Shown one piece after another: positions 21,901 to 28,483 of a stretch of 64,000 bases of DNA (the stretch's first letter is position 1; every line of letters starts with the position of its first letter). The notes below the pieces were generated by a model. That model ran no database searches. It was not told the DNA's origin and was given only the letters and a program-made list of their open reading frames with translations. The DNA is from Bacteroidales bacterium (lineage in GTDB: Bacteria > Bacteroidota > Bacteroidia > Bacteroidales > WCHB1-69), in the NCBI GenBank assembly GCA_017394765.1, contig JAFPXF010000076.1, forward strand, positions 17,642 through 81,641, in the 5' to 3' direction. The position numbers and the translations under genes are program-made.

Positions 21901-22781
21901 ACACCGCAGTGATACAAGAGTGTCGCCACCGCGTTGACCTGTGTGGAGCTTGAAAAAGCCGTCAAACGATTTGGCATTTGGCTATAATCGTATGTCGTGG
22001 CACCAAAATCAGCGCTGAGCATTCCATAATCGCCATAGGACGTATCCACATTGGAAAAATTCGCCAGATAGCTGTGGCTCCCCGTGCCCGTGACTGGATA
22101 TTGCCAGTATCGCATGATTTGCCCCATTGCCGTAGCCACGCAACCCGCGAAGACATGGCCGCCCGGTCCGGCAGTGTCGGCCGGACAGAGGTTGTTATAA
22201 AAGGTGTTCTGGTCCCACGATGTGGTCAGCAGCGGAGTGACCGTCGTGACATTGCGCGAGGAGGGCTGACTCTCGGAAGAGAGCGCGGCACGCCACTGCT
22301 CGGCCAAAGGTGTCCGTGCCAACGAGGGTTTTGACAGAATCTCTTCAATCTCGCGCACATACTCATCCAAGAAAAACCGGATATTGGCAGGCATGTCAAC
22401 CGCGTTAAAAATGCCCTCCGCAGAGTACCCTATCACAGGCACCACACAGTCGTCGGCGCTGACAATCACGAAACCGCCAGACACATTGAAGACGTAGTAA
22501 GCAGCTGTTTGCGCACGCATACCACGAGGTTGCATCATCGCCACATATACCAACTGCGGTTCCCCGTCCACGGCCGCGACCGAAACATCGCCCCGTTCTC
22601 CGGACTTTGCATTCCAGACCATGGATTCCGGGTTTTGGGTTCTATAAAAATTCACAGCCACCACCTTGGCGGTTGCCGTGTCCACCGGCGCAGCCATCAC
22701 AAACAGGTCGGATGCCAAGAAGAGACCCATTGTCAAAATAGCGAATATTTTTTTCAAAAGATATTTGTTTTTCACAATCAT
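18993..22781 (-). CDS. C10 (streptopain/SpeB-type) cysteine protease with FISUMP domains and T9SS tail
   Basis: The 1,262-residue secreted protein starts at the ATG at 22781; the frame's TTG at 22799 is unlikely. After a signal peptide comes a propeptide-like region (about 35-175) as in Spi/streptopain precursors. The catalytic domain follows, with HVFAGCVATAMGQIM (Cys214) and GGHAFVCDGYD (His363) then HINWGWSG. Next are two FISUMP domains, each running from a QCWMREN or QCWTREN segment to VRC, separated and followed by Fn3-like repeats. Two CDSTVT repeats precede a type A sorting domain starting IYLYPNPTADK and ending GVKRLVKK. It is likely exported by T9SS and held at or released from the surface. 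It lies 18 bp after the upstream gene's stop, so it is probably co-transcribed with it. Confidence 0.88.
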   Translation of the reverse strand: MIVKNKYLLKKIFAILTMGLFLASDLFVMAAPVDTATAKVVAVNFYRTQNPESMVWNAKSGERGDVSVAAVDGEPQLVYVAMMQPRGMRAQTAAYYVFNVSGGFVIVSADDCVVPVIGYSAEGIFNAVDMPANIRFFLDEYVREIEEILSKPSLARTPLAEQWRAALSSESQPSSRNVTTVTPLLTTSWDQNTFYNNLCPADTAGPGGHVFAGCVATAMGQIMRYWQYPVTGTGSHSYLANFSNVDTSYGDYGMLSADFGATTYDYSQMPNRLTAFSSSTQVNAVATLLYHCGVSVEMQYGSGGSGAPSNLVPMALQAYFGYPACSFESRASYTTSAWMSLIKSELDRRRPVYYSGHGAQGGHAFVCDGYDANNYFHINWGWSGNYNGYFLLSNLNPGNMEFNTQHAAIIGLRKPHAVSACPGAPTVTDYDSNVYNTIQMGTQCWMRENLRTQHYSDGTVIPAGTDTSSTVAYLYAPNNNPGLVATYGYLYNWRAVMRNAGSTSASPSGIQGACPTGWHVPSRAEFVALQNFMVSDVNLHCNGSDTSTAVAMASADGWHTSSASCTPGYDGTANNESGFSACPAGTFYQNSYYNTTYNTCFWSATEYQSGKPFIARIAYDDAQFSADWFSNLSNVGYSVRCVKDGGVSVTTSAVSSIQNTTAVCGGVVQLFAGETVVARGLCWSNMAAFPTINHDTAVAGSGAGMFSCPMTNLQAGTVYRVRAFATNSFGITYYGEPVVFTTTGHSPFLCGTSTVTDYDMNVYNTVAMGNQCWTRENIRTTHYMDGTPIPQSDVSSNTEAYRHLPDNDVSLVDPYGYLYNWQAVMHGESSSTLNPSGVQGPCPDGWHVPSYNELEQLYQYLHDNTALHCNGSDTAQASALASSVGWSSSSVMCSPGYAPINNNASGFSILPPGIFYSDAPENFGYSSSFWSATLYQANKPYIANASYDNAEFSPYYCSNQTGVGRSVRCLRDLAMIIFSTVTTSYPLSVGSISAVCGGVVTSDGGGTVSERGVCWSTHPSPDLNDNHAMSSSSGNGSYYVSIGGLQPGTDYYVRAYAINEMGVSYGDDIAFTTIFCQNTAVNVLVEACSPYTWNGQTYTEDGVYSQILTSIGGCDSTVTILLTLHEPTYSDIYENFVDSYVWNGVTYSDAGDYTQVFQDVYGCDSTVTLHLMSGVETYTSRNIYLYPNPTADKVTLKLETGLADLAETVWIYDAFGRVVMRVRVHGEQTEIDLRELSSGIYVLKLMSGDGVLGVKRLVKKNQ

Positions 22782-22799
22782 GATAAAAAGAAACAGCAA

Positions 22800-23513
22800 T
22801 CAATTCAGATCCCAACAGAGCGTCACGATGTCGCGATATGGAAGGCCGAGGAGCTCGGCAAACTCCTTGTGGCAAACATGTCCGGCATAGCAATAGACGC
22901 TTTCCATGAGCACGGGGCGCTTCTGAAGGGCGAAGCGAAGCCGTGTATTGGCAGCCAGCTCTGTCACAAGCGGCAGCAGGAAGTTGGACAAGGCAATATT
23001 CATGCCCGTCACCGAGAGTGTCTCCGTGAGGATACGGTCCGTGATACGTCCACCTTTGTGGTCTTCAATGAAATTCATGGCCAAAGCCGCTATCCGCTTG
23101 GCATTGACAGCCTCTATATATTCACGGCTCACCAGAGCGTCATCCTGTGTGGAGAAAAGGACCTGTTCTTCCCGCATCATAGCCACTTGCTCTTCAGTGA
23201 AAGGCTGGAACTTCACCAAAACGCGCGCCATGGAGGCCAGCAGGTGAAAATTGTCCACAAACTCCACCCCCACATCTGCATAGTCGGCATCCAAATAGGC
23301 CGAGCCTGCGGAAAAGCCATGCTGCATATAGACATGGACATCGTCATCCACCAATGACTGCACCGCCGCAGGTGTCATAATCACGAACTCCCCCATGGGT
23401 TCCTCGTCCTTGACGAACCCGACGGACAATTCCCGCACCGGAGCCTCCACCTGCACCTGTTGCTCTTGTGCGGCCAGAATAGTATCGTCATATAGGATGT
23501 CTAAATTATGCAT
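22800..23513 (-). CDS. Short alanine-dehydrogenase/transhydrogenase N-domain-like protein
   Basis: The 237-residue protein resembles the N-terminal catalytic domain of alanine dehydrogenase and PNT proteins. It has EFVIMTPAAVQSLVDD, then VYMQHGFSAGSAYLDADYADVGVEFVD, then VLVKFQPFTEEQVAMM, which follow the family's order. The usual NAD-binding Rossmann domain with a G-x-G-x-x-G loop is missing: the last 70 residues contain no such loop. It may be a repurposed or non-catalytic relative, so I do not assign alanine dehydrogenase activity. The ATG lies only five bases from a strong -7 element, suggesting a nearly leaderless mRNA. It follows tsaE by 71 bp and precedes the C10 protease by 18 bp. Confidence 0.5.
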   Translation of the reverse strand: MHNLDILYDDTILAAQEQQVQVEAPVRELSVGFVKDEEPMGEFVIMTPAAVQSLVDDDVHVYMQHGFSAGSAYLDADYADVGVEFVDNFHLLASMARVLVKFQPFTEEQVAMMREEQVLFSTQDDALVSREYIEAVNAKRIAALAMNFIEDHKGGRITDRILTETLSVTGMNIALSNFLLPLVTELAANTRLRFALQKRPVLMESVYCYAGHVCHKEFAELLGLPYRDIVTLCWDLN

Positions 23514-23517
23514 GGGC

Positions 23518-23548
23518 GCAAAAATAGTAAAAAAAACGTTGGCAAATT
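23518..23548 (-). promoter_or_regulatory. Promoter giving a nearly leaderless transcript
   Basis: On the minus strand TTTG (23548-23545), an 18-bp spacer and TATTTTTGC (23526-23518) match the Bacteroidota pattern except for a spacer one base short. The ATG at 23513 follows four bases later, so transcription would begin at or next to the start codon. Confidence 0.5.
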
Positions 23549-23584
23549 CGCAATTCCATCACTTAACAGACAATCGCATCGCCA

Positions 23585-23995
23585 TCAGAACCGGAATAGT
23601 CTTCGGCCGTCGTCCACACGCTCTATGATGACGGGGACAAAGTCGTCTTGGAGGATCTCCTCGACCTTCTCGGTCCACTCGACGAAACAGTAGTGACCGC
23701 TGTAAAGGTACTCCTCAAAGCCCACACGCGAGGCGTCGGCGGGTTCGTCGATACGATAGAAGTCGAAATGGTAGAGCGGTTCGCCGCTGTCAGTCCAATA
23801 TTCATTGATAATGGCAAAGGTGGGCGATGAAGTAATGTCGTGTACGCCGAGTGCGCGACAAATGGCTTTGATGAGTGTGGTTTTGCCCGCACCCATCTCA
23901 CCGTAAAAGCCGAACACTCGTTCCTCGGGATAGGCCTTGAGGATGGCTTCGGCCACCTGGTCCAATTGGTTTTCCGTTGCCGTCATTTCTTGCAT
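23585..23995 (-). CDS. tsaE: tRNA threonylcarbamoyladenosine biosynthesis ATPase TsaE
   Basis: TsaE is the ATPase that works with TsaB and TsaD to make t6A37 in ANN-decoding tRNAs. The 136-residue size is normal. The P-loop is GEMGAGKTTLIK (about residues 32-43), followed by the family motifs SSPTFAIINEY (about 56-66) and YHFDFYRI (about 74-81), and a VEWTEKVEEIL segment (about 104-114). The ATG at 23995 overlaps the upstream stop as TAATG; a second ATG at 23986 would also fit. It is coupled to the sugar-kinase-like gene. In many Bacteroidota tsaE sits beside porX; here porX is about 16 kb away. Confidence 0.93.
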   Translation of the reverse strand: MQEMTATENQLDQVAEAILKAYPEERVFGFYGEMGAGKTTLIKAICRALGVHDITSSPTFAIINEYWTDSGEPLYHFDFYRIDEPADASRVGFEEYLYSGHYCFVEWTEKVEEILQDDFVPVIIERVDDGRRLFRF

Positions 23996-24843
23996 TATGG
24001 TAAGGTTTTATGGTATTCAATTAATTTTTCCATTGGAGCGGCGACGATATCGCCCACGGGGCAATGCTGGTGTGCAGCCGCCTCGCGCACGAGGTCGCGA
24101 AAATGATACGCCACAGAGCCGGAGAGATGCCAGGGCAAGTCCGATTCCTCAAAATGGCATTTGTTTTTGGCGAAAAAATCCCGGAAAGCATTCAAAGCCA
24201 TCTCGCGGATGAACGGCTGGTCGCCATGTTCCCGCACGAAGGGGGCCAGCGAGGACATGAACCGGTTGGGTTCCGGCTCGCGATAGACGCGATGGATGGC
24301 CGTCACAGCAGAAAGCTGGTATTCCTGTTCCAACTCGCGAGCCAGCTGTTGGGGTAGCGCACCTCGCAAATAGGCGATCAGAAGCTGTTTGCCCAAATGG
24401 GTGCCGCTCCCCTCATCGCCCAACATATAGCCCAAGGAGGGAGCCATGCGTTCAATTCCGGTGCCATTGAACAGACAGGCGGCGGCACCCGTGCCGAGGA
24501 TGGCGACCACCGCCCTGCGACCGCGGCTGAGCGCATGGCACACTGCCATCAGGTCGGAAAAGACCCGGATGTGGGCTTGCGGGAAGAAACGGGCAATGAG
24601 TTCCTGCATGAAAGCCGCATTGCGCGGGGCGGCGCAACCCGACCCGTAATAGTCAATCTCCCCCACGACAGCACCAGCCGGGCATTGCGGCACAAAGTCG
24701 GCGAACACCTGCAGGATGTCGGCCTCGCTGCAATAGTTGGGGTTTATGCCGCGCCCCTCGGCCTGCATAAGAACCTTCCCCCCTGCAAGGAGGGAGAATG
24801 CAGTCTTGGTTGAACCGGCGTCTATGAGCAGATGGGATGTCAT
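23995..24843 (-). CDS. BadF/BadG/BcrA-type ATPase, probable N-acetylglucosamine kinase
   Basis: The 282-residue protein belongs to the sugar-kinase/Hsp70/actin fold. The phosphate-1 loop is LLIDAGSTKTAF (about residues 5-16). A second phosphate loop is VAILGTGAAACLF, and the adenosine-site region is GYMLGDEGSGTHLGKQLL. This pattern is shared by N-acetylglucosamine kinases and BadF-type ATPases; the substrate is not proven by sequence. The open frame begins at 24915, but the ATG at 24843 directly precedes the conserved strand and sits after a promoter element. It ends in a TAATG overlap with tsaE. Confidence 0.75.
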   Translation of the reverse strand: MTSHLLIDAGSTKTAFSLLAGGKVLMQAEGRGINPNYCSEADILQVFADFVPQCPAGAVVGEIDYYGSGCAAPRNAAFMQELIARFFPQAHIRVFSDLMAVCHALSRGRRAVVAILGTGAAACLFNGTGIERMAPSLGYMLGDEGSGTHLGKQLLIAYLRGALPQQLARELEQEYQLSAVTAIHRVYREPEPNRFMSSLAPFVREHGDQPFIREMALNAFRDFFAKNKCHFEESDLPWHLSGSVAYHFRDLVREAAAHQHCPVGDIVAAPMEKLIEYHKTLP

Positions 24844-24858
24844 GGCATAAATGAGGGT

Positions 24859-24867
24859 GCAAAAGTA
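24859..24867 (-). promoter_or_regulatory. Candidate -7 element for the kinase-tsaE unit
   Basis: TACTTTTGC on the minus strand matches TAnnTTTGC and lies 15 bases before the ATG at 24843, within the 50-bp gap after aroC. No well-placed -33 TTTG was found. Confidence 0.4.
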
Positions 24868-24893
24868 CAAAAATTGATCAGACAACCACACGA

Positions 24894-25862
24894 TTAATTG
24901 CTGACCGTAGGCCACTGTTTCTCCGGAGTTGCCAGCCAGAAGTCCATCACCACCATCGCGGCCATTGCCTCCACCACAGGCAGCACGCGCGGGGCCACGC
25001 AGAGGTCGTTGCGGTCGGAGCCTTTGAGCACGGCGGGGGTTCCGTCGAAGTCCACCGTGGGCTGGTCGAAGCGCACAGAGGGGATGGGTTTGAAAGCAAC
25101 AGAAAAAACGACCTCCTGGCCGTTGGTAATGCCGGCTTGGACGCCTCCGTCGTGGTTGGAGCGGAAGACGAATCCAGGATTCAGGAGATCGTTGTATTGG
25201 GAACCCGCCATCCGGGCGGCGCGGAAGCCCTCCCCTATTTCAAAGCCCTTGGCGGCGTTGATGGAGAGCATCGCATAGGCGAGACGGGCGGAGAATTTGT
25301 CATATAGAGGTTCACCCAAGCCGGCGGGCAGGCCCGTGATGCGTCCGCGCACGAGCGCCCCGACGCTGTCGCCCTCGCGGCAAGGCGTGCCGGTGGCGAC
25401 CACCTCGGAGGAGAAAGCCACGCCAAAAGGCTGGAGAAAGCACTTGGCCACGGCGCCCGCCACCACCCGGCAGGCAGTTTGCCGTGCCGAGGCGCGCCCG
25501 CACATCTCATTGTCGGCATGGCCGTACTTCTTGAAATAGGTGTAGGAGCTGTGTGAAGGTCTCACCACATAGCGGTTCGCCTCATTGGGCTGACCATCGC
25601 GGTTGGGGATGCGGAAGCGGATGGGCTCGCCCGTGGTGCAGTGATGGTCGTCAAGGCCGGAGAGAAACTCCACGGCATCGTCCTCCACGCGGCGGGTGGA
25701 GAGCAAATGCCGCGACGGGGCACGCCGCGCCATCTCCTCCGCCACAAAGGCGGGAGGCACGACCACCCCCGCAGGGCATCCCTCGATCACCCCCTCCAAG
25801 AAGGGCCCGTGGGTGTCGCCCCAATCGGTGAGCGTGTAATATGTTCCAAAGGTGTCGGGCAA
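24894..25862 (-). CDS. aroC: Divergent, shortened chorismate synthase
   Basis: Chorismate synthase converts EPSP to chorismate, the last step of the shikimate pathway, with reduced FMN. The fold is recognisable: WGDTHGPFLEGVIEGCPAG at the N-terminus, VEFLSGLDDHHCTTGEPI, RPSHSSYTYFKKYG, CGRASARQTACRVVAGA, YAMLSINAAKGFEIGEGF and NHDGGVQAGITNGQ. It has 322 residues against about 355-360 in relatives. The missing stretch falls between about residues 160 and 180, before GRITGLPAGLGEP. Signature positions differ: GDTHG for G[DE]SHG, and RNDLCV for RHDPCV. The only start giving the normal N-terminus is a TTG at 25862; I found no upstream in-frame ATG nearby. It may be active but altered. Confidence 0.78.
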   Translation of the reverse strand: MPDTFGTYYTLTDWGDTHGPFLEGVIEGCPAGVVVPPAFVAEEMARRAPSRHLLSTRRVEDDAVEFLSGLDDHHCTTGEPIRFRIPNRDGQPNEANRYVVRPSHSSYTYFKKYGHADNEMCGRASARQTACRVVAGAVAKCFLQPFGVAFSSEVVATGTPCREGDSVGALVRGRITGLPAGLGEPLYDKFSARLAYAMLSINAAKGFEIGEGFRAARMAGSQYNDLLNPGFVFRSNHDGGVQAGITNGQEVVFSVAFKPIPSVRFDQPTVDFDGTPAVLKGSDRNDLCVAPRVLPVVEAMAAMVVMDFWLATPEKQWPTVSN

Positions 25863-26023
25863 GGAAGTATGAGTTAAGAGTTGAAAGTTGTAGCAAAGTG
25901 TGTATCTTGATTGTTGAGCACAGAGAATGGGGTTTTATAAACAATTCCGTCTCCATGAACAATCATCACGGCCGCAAAAATAACAAATTATCCGACACCA
26001 AATCATCTGATTGAAAATTCGAC

Positions 26024-26451
26024 GGGAATTATACACCTGATGGCACAAATCAGGGCTTTTGCATTTTTTTATTTGGGCGTGCCGGCGCGGCGGCGCGAAA
26101 TCACGTCACATTCGCATACAGCATAAAATACCGCCGCGCCGTCGGGCTTTCCGCTCTAATGATTTTGGCTCAGAGCCCACCACCATTCCGCGAGACGCGA
26201 AGCGTCAAGCGGAACCTCCGTCTCGCGGGGAACGCATTCCCGCCAAAATCATTCCCGCTTCAATCCCTCACGCAGGCTCGTTGAACCCCACACCCGTTTC
26301 GCGGCGAGCAACGCACACCCTCGTCTCAACCTTCTCCCGCGCCGTGATTTTCCCGCGCACGCATCCCATCCCAGGGGTTACAGCGCTCGTTCCTCACGCT
26401 TTAACCCCTGGCTACCGAGCTCTTGCCCCTACCGGGGCTGCTCAAGGAAAA
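26024..26451 (+). repeat. Structured dispersed repeat, full-length copy A
   Basis: This approximately 428-bp element fills most of the gap between aroC and the PNGase gene. It starts GGGAATTATACACC and ends with the hairpin unit also found at 10.6 kb and 50.1 kb. Stems seen: GGCGCGGCGG (26084-26093) with CCGCCGCGCC (26131-26140); AATGATTTTGGC (26158-26169) with GCCAAAATCATT (26242-26253), which encloses CCGCGAGACG (26188-26197) with CGTCTCGCGG (26219-26228); a CCAGGGGTTA stem near 26371-26411; and GCCCC/GGGGC in the end unit. A copy cut by the window end starts at 63667 and an inverted, deleted copy lies at 50133-50431. Open frames inside it are not credible proteins. The rest of the 25863-26514 gap holds only heptamer-like AGTTAAG repeats and AT-rich DNA. 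Confidence 0.88.
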
Positions 26452-26482
26452 CTATTATCTCTTAATTCTTAACTAAAAAACG

Positions 26483-26491
26483 TATCTTTGC
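26483..26491 (+). promoter_or_regulatory. Candidate -7 element for the PNGase-like gene
   Basis: TATCTTTGC matches TAnnTTTGC and ends 23 bases before the ATG at 26515. It overlaps the earlier in-frame ATG at 26488, which therefore cannot be the start. Confidence 0.5.
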
Positions 26492-26514
26492 CCCCGTTTT
26501 CAATCCTTCCGAAT

Positions 26515-28212
26515 ATGAAGAAAATCCTCCTGCCACTCCTTGTCTTATGGCTGACCGGCGCAAGCGCCCAGCACCAACTGCTCTATCGTGCCTTCACCCT
26601 CGGCAGCGACGGCGACACCTCCCTGACCAAAGTCCTGGTGGAAGGCGAGCGCGTGCGGATAGAGTCGGGCAACGCCCCCGTGGCGAACCCCGTCCCCGGC
26701 ACCGCCACCCACTACACCTACATCGACTACGCCGCCGACACCATCGTCAGCCAGCTGGTCTATTCTCCCAAAGAGCGGCACTGCTGCGGCAGCAGCATGC
26801 CCTCCAACGAATACAGCGAGGAGGGCACGGAGAAAATCAACGGCTACTGGTGCACCAAATACAAGATCGTGCTCTTCTCCAACACCATAGAGCTGTGGGT
26901 TACCCAGGACCTGAAGCTCCGGGCCACGCCCATCGCCTCGTTCGCCGACCTGCCGGGCACGTTAGTGCAGTACCGGCGCAACGGCAACGCCATCGTGCAA
27001 CTCGCCGGGGTGCAGAAACTGCGCCCCTTCAAGGAACCGCTCTTCCCGGGCAACGACCTCCACCACTTCGGGGAGGTGCTCACCCGCGCACAACTCAACA
27101 ATCTGGAAAAGGAGAAGTTAGTGATCACCGTGCCGGTGTTCAACGAGGCACAGATCTGCTTCAACCCCAAGATCACCGTGCCGCAGACGGTTGATTTCGA
27201 CACCACCCTGTCGTTTGCCAACGGCACGGTAATCCTCAAACGCCTCCACTGGCGGCAGCTGCCCGCCCACTACCGGCTCTTCGCCGAGGTGACGCAGTAC
27301 TCCAACGGCGACGCCTACGACCGCACGGGATCCATCTTCCTCATCCCCACCGGCCGGCAACAGAACTTCCTCGACGCCCTCAAAGCCAACAGCGCCGATG
27401 TGCTGCCCCACTTCACCGACAAGAAGGGCGGCTCCTACCAAGGCATCACTATGACCGACCGTTACCTGCCCCTGGTAGAGCTCGTCCGCTTCTTCACCCC
27501 CTTCGGCATCCGCCACTACAACCAATACCGGTCGCTCGACGATCGCGAGTGGGCCACCGAGACCCGCTACAAGCAGGACATCAGCGACTTGCAGCCCGCC
27601 TTCGGCGACAAGGTGCTCATCGGCGCCTTCATCGGCAACTACGACGGGGGCGGCCACAAGCTCTCGCTCACCTTGAAGGCCTATCCCGAGAGCGACGTCT
27701 GGGACACGTCCGAGATGGACAAGCAGTTTGTGCTTCCGCTCTTCAATACCTGCAATGTAATGGAGATGGCGGGGCAAAACTACGGACGTTTCTTCGGCAC
27801 CGACTCGCTGACGGTCAGCTTTGACGTGCCCGAGGGGACGGAGCAGCTCACCTTGCGGTACATCACCACCGGGCACGGGGGCTGGGACACCGGCGACGAG
27901 TTCGTGCCCAAGGCCAACACCATCCTCATCGACGGGGAGCCGCGCTTCATCTACACCCCGTGGCGTTGCGACTGCGGCACCTACCGTACGTTGAATCCCG
28001 CCTCCGGCAACTTCTGGAACGGGATGTCCTCGTCCGACTACTCGCGTTCGGGCTGGTGTCCGGGGACGGCTACACAGCCCACCTACTTCGACCTCTCCGA
28101 CCTGAAGCCCGGCCGGCACACCATCACCGTCGCCATCCCGCAGGGCGCGCCCGAGGGGGGTAGCTTCAGCTCGTGGAATGTGTCGGGCGTGCTGGTGGGG
28201 CACAGACAATAA
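26515..28212 (+). CDS. Secreted PNGase F-like protein with GLPGLI-like N-terminal region
   Basis: The 565-residue protein has a signal peptide (MKKILLPLLVLWLTGASAQ). Residues about 20-180 resemble the Bacteroidota GLPGLI family (IVSQLVYSPKE, GYWCTKYKIVLF, IELWVTQDL, FADLPGTLVQYRRNG). The C-terminal half resembles the two jelly-roll domains of peptide-N-glycosidase F, which cuts N-glycans from asparagine. Visible pieces are YITTGHGGWDTGDEFVPKAN, a CDCGTYR-type cysteine segment, SRSGWCPGTATQP, and a final TVAIPQGAPEGGSFSSWNVS. No T9SS tail is present; it ends VSGVLVGHRQ. It stands alone between the repeat element and a convergent gene. Activity is inferred from the fold only. Confidence 0.75.
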   Translation: MKKILLPLLVLWLTGASAQHQLLYRAFTLGSDGDTSLTKVLVEGERVRIESGNAPVANPVPGTATHYTYIDYAADTIVSQLVYSPKERHCCGSSMPSNEYSEEGTEKINGYWCTKYKIVLFSNTIELWVTQDLKLRATPIASFADLPGTLVQYRRNGNAIVQLAGVQKLRPFKEPLFPGNDLHHFGEVLTRAQLNNLEKEKLVITVPVFNEAQICFNPKITVPQTVDFDTTLSFANGTVILKRLHWRQLPAHYRLFAEVTQYSNGDAYDRTGSIFLIPTGRQQNFLDALKANSADVLPHFTDKKGGSYQGITMTDRYLPLVELVRFFTPFGIRHYNQYRSLDDREWATETRYKQDISDLQPAFGDKVLIGAFIGNYDGGGHKLSLTLKAYPESDVWDTSEMDKQFVLPLFNTCNVMEMAGQNYGRFFGTDSLTVSFDVPEGTEQLTLRYITTGHGGWDTGDEFVPKANTILIDGEPRFIYTPWRCDCGTYRTLNPASGNFWNGMSSSDYSRSGWCPGTATQPTYFDLSDLKPGRHTITVAIPQGAPEGGSFSSWNVSGVLVGHRQ

Positions 28213-28424
28213 CCGAAGAAAACGGGCATTAAGCCTTCAATCGCAGCAACCATTGACAATCTTCAACAAAAAAATCAACCTTTGGCTGATGGTATTGAAA
28301 AAATCACTATTTTTGCATCCGATAAAAACCCTGAAGAAACTTTTTTGTGAAAACTGGAGTTTTCAGCCACTTGTCTTTTAACCCTAACTCGAAAACAAAA
28401 CACAAAACCACTATGAATAGAAAA

Positions 28425-28442
28425 AGCCCGCTTTCGCGGGCT
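28425..28442 (-). terminator. Intrinsic terminator of the giant FISUMP gene
   Basis: AGCCCGC (28425-28431) pairs with GCGGGCT (28436-28442) around a 4-base loop. On the minus strand a run of five T follows. It lies about 40 bp beyond the stop codon of the gene at 28484-32494. The rest of the 28213-28483 gap shows no gene. Confidence 0.8.
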
Positions 28443-28483
28443 AATCATATTTTGCTTTACTACATGGTTATCTGTTTTCAATT

